Below are positions 61,301 through 64,000 of a DNA stretch of 64,000 bases, one piece after another. Source of the DNA: Drechslerella dactyloides (Eukaryota; Ascomycota; Orbiliomycetes; Orbiliales; Orbiliaceae); the NCBI GenBank assembly GCA_020064725.1, contig JAGTWJ010000008.1, positions 1,364,001 through 1,428,000 of the forward strand, in the 5' to 3' direction. The notes below the pieces were generated by a model, which was given only the letters and a program-made list of their open reading frames with translations, did not search any database and had not been told where the DNA came from. The translations under genes and the position numbers were made by a program. Every line of letters starts with the position of its first letter. The first letter of the stretch is position 1.

Positions 61301-64000
61301 ATCTGCTCCTGGCTTCTGTCCAAACGTGCAGCCTTCCAGAAAGCGAGGAATGTGCTGGGGGCAGCTGCACCTCGCCCGATCGGGATTTTTCTGTCGGCTA
61401 TCGTGGGTATTCTGCGGAAAATTCGAGGCGCCGGAAATAGATTCGTAAGCGACTCCTCTGTCATATCAATTACATGACATATGGCTGGACATGGCTGCGC
61501 TGTACGTATCATGTGTGTCCATTTCGCGACTGACAGCTGCACTTGCATACAAAAAACAGCCTCGCGGAAAAAAAAAAAAAAAAAAAAAAAAACACGAAGA
61601 AAAGTCAAGTCTTTGCAGTTGGGTAACGAGGTTAAGAACAACAGAAAGCATGATATCATGAACAACGTTCAGACCGCGCGGGGATAGGCAGAAAATGCAA
61701 TCACTTCATGCATGAACTAACCGACATTCCAGTACTTTAAAATTCTATTCAAAAACTAGGCTCGCAACGGTTACCATGCATATCCCAACTTTCGGAAACC
61801 GCGCAAATATTAAATCCCATTGAGGGGCTAAAAGAAAAGAGAATGGAAGACATGTCACACCGCGAGCTGCAGCAAAGGTCTGAGTCTCACCGCATCTACA
61901 TGTACTATGCTCATGCGCATGCATGACCTTGGTTGTCCTTCATATCATCGACAACATGCGCATGTGCATTGCAGATACAGTTGGCATTTCCTACGAAATA
62001 TCAATACGAGAACAAAAACATGCATCGGCAGTGCGCTCCCGCTGCTAACCTCAATACTCTACTGGACCAAGAAGTTTATGATGGCCAGCTGCCAACGAGC
62101 AGACCGGCAGCCAGGCAGCCTCAGCGGCAAAAGAACAGGAATCATCGCTGCGACATATGCAGGTTTGGTCTGATGTTGAGGATGGTCTGCCGGGGGAGCT
62201 AACACCTCGTTGGCTCAATCGTTCCCGTTCAAGATCAAATTATTGCATTCCTTCTGCATGCACGCTGCATGCACGAGGCAAGGGTGTGGAGGGGTGCATT
62301 TGACCAAAAAAAAAAAAGTTGATCATCTGAATTATTACACAGTGCATACAACGCCCTGTCGACTGCCGCCCACGCCGAACATGTTTAAAAAATAGATACG
62401 TATCATATTTCCTGAGTGCCTTGACATCATGATCGGGACGTAGGATCGAGGCATGCAGCAGGGCGGAAGGATCGATGTCCGGACCAAGCGTCGCGCTATC
62501 ACCGCTTTGCAGCAGGCAAATGCAAGAATTGAACCCACATGCTGCACCTTGCTTGCAGAATGTGCAATCATGTATGTATGTATGTATGAAGACGCACTCT
62601 CACTCTCGCTCCCTCACTTGCTCGCTCGCTCGCTCGTTCCCTTACTTCTCACGATCAAGGATATACGTGTCAATTCACTCCGTCCATGATACATTGATGC
62701 CCCTCACATTTGTCTCAGCAACTGCACTCCGCTCACTATTAACGCCAACGACCCTAGCTCGGCTCAGCTCTGGTTGAGCTGGATCCATGGAGCTGACATG
62801 TCATGTCACGTCAAAGCACCTCTCTATTCACGCACATGAGCAGCAGCATGTCTGAATACGACCCGGCTTGTTCTCAACCGAGGGCACCCGGCTCGCGGGC
62901 GGGCGTGATTGCGCAGCTGCGCCGAGAGCAGAACGCGAGCGCAGGCCAGGGATATTTATTCTTGTTTCGTGCTGTCGCCTTACTCGTCTGCATGAGCCGT
63001 ATCCACTCCGACTTCGATTGCTAGTTGAAATAAGCTGCCAAATCCCCGCAACCTCGGGACGCAAGAATTCAATTCCAGGAAACAAAGTCCGGAGCATACA
63101 GAGCAGAGCATTCACCGTCCATGCTTATTGGACTGGCTCGAGTGGGAAGCAGGTAGGCAGGCAAGCCCCGGTGCGCGTACCGCCGCCACACCCACACCAC
63201 TAGCTGAAGCACCCACGAAAAAAGATGCAATCTTGAACATCAAATGTACGATTCCGTCGATCGGCTGCGATTGTTCGCCTCGAGTCCACTTTCACATTCC
63301 AGCAAGGTCGGCCGGCCGATTAGGTCCACAGTTTGCCTCAGCTCAGCTCAGTCGCTGTCCGGAAATCTCAGATCACTTGAATCTTACCCCTCGGAAAGCA
63401 TCCGAGCCACAGCGAACCGCGACCTCCAGTTGCTCCTGATCCGCTACGCTGGCCATGCTTTGCGGAACAAAACCCGATGAGATCCAGCACCCACAATCCC
63501 TCCGAAGTGATTCCGCATCGCCTCCTTCGGTCTCATATGGCCAGCGTGATCGAGACAATTGGATGTAGATGTTTCGGCCTTTACGAGAATCCTATTCGAT
63601 AGCTACTGACGTGCAAATGTAGAAGTCTCAGGAGGAATACGTTACATGGCTCAACTGAGCCTAGCCTGCGAACGCTGCATTCTGATCGCACGTTGTGCGA
63701 CCCAAACGCTTGATATAATATATTACGAACGCTGTCCGTTTGCTACGCCCCAACATTTCTCTCACGGGCCCCAGCTCTGACGGATGCAGCACAAGTCTGG
63801 TACCCACATGTCTCATGACGACGCAACTTGCACTTGATCCTCAGCCAGCATCCCTCGGAGGCAACATTTTCAACCGCGATAAAGCGAGCTGCTTGTGTGA
63901 TTATTCGCCCGTGAGCTGGCTGCCCAGCTGCCCATGTAGCCAAGCTTGCAACCTCGACAAGACCCGATGTTGTTGTCGCAGCGGCACCTGGTTTCGCTTT
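57956..64000. other. Intergenic region, no gene supported
   Basis: About 6 kb. Frames up to 200 codons (60022-60624 on plus, opposed by 60036-60581 on minus) mirror each other in GC-rich DNA and have no motif. There are homopolymers of 28 T (58297-58324) and 25 A (61568-61592), a GATGCA repeat (60557-60580), TATG (62571-62588) and GCTC (62620-62636) arrays. Confidence 0.5.
58297..58324. repeat. Poly-T tract, 28 bases
   Basis: An uninterrupted T run about 340 bp upstream of the beta-glucosidase start. Comparable A/T runs lie at 29726-29745 (20 A), 53694-53710 (17 T), 54294-54310 (17 A) and 61568-61592 (25 A). Long dA:dT tracts disfavour nucleosomes and might shape promoter access here. Confidence 0.85.

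Overview
The window is nuclear DNA of a filamentous ascomycete (Pezizomycotina; class not resolved). The evidence is short GT-AG introns, CT-rich leaders, a Zn2Cys6 regulator, a GH3 beta-glucosidase, and a sharp split between an extremely AT-rich, repeat-filled block (1 to about 15779) and balanced-composition DNA (about 15780 to 64000). The AT-rich block carries the marks of repeat-induced point mutation (RIP): two LTR copies differ almost only by C-to-T and G-to-A changes, tryptophan codons have become TAG, and Asp codons of active sites have become Asn.

Layout of the AT-rich block: a dead Ty3/Gypsy retrotransposon with a chromodomain-like tail on the minus strand (window edge to about 6900; gag zinc knuckle, reverse transcriptase, integrase and tail still readable); a 249-bp MITE-like element (6909-7157); an LTR (7323 to about 7670); a dead Fot1/Pogo transposon (7803-9673); the 3' part of a second Gypsy copy in the opposite orientation (about 9875-11815); a second dead Fot1/Pogo element in reverse (11818-13709); and an LTR (about 14920-15253) with an unmutated 70-80 nt tip.

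The balanced part is gene-poor, with six supported protein genes in 48 kb: a seven-TM DUF7702-like membrane protein (minus, 17013-17929); a DNMT5-type DNA methyltransferase/SNF2 ATPase of 2189 aa (plus, 19979-26976); a class I SAM methyltransferase (plus, 30192-31295); a DJ-1/PfpI-fold protein that has lost its catalytic cysteine (plus, 33226-34680); a Zn2Cys6 transcription factor with a proline-rich N-terminus (plus, 44422-48289); and a PA14-containing GH3 beta-glucosidase without a signal peptide (minus, 55036-57955). The exon models were built by eye, and every multi-exon model closes in frame. Large intergenic stretches (34.7-44.4, 48.3-55.0 and 58-64 kb) show only simple repeats and chance ORFs.

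The genes do not form an evident pathway or cluster. The most interesting point is the DNMT5 gene. Its first intron contains a diverged inverted copy (about 82% identity over 103 nt) of the acidic stretch encoded at the start of its own second exon, so the pre-mRNA could fold into a long hairpin across the splice acceptor. The gene also sits about 4 kb from a large RIP-mutated, presumably heterochromatic, repeat island of the kind such enzymes methylate.
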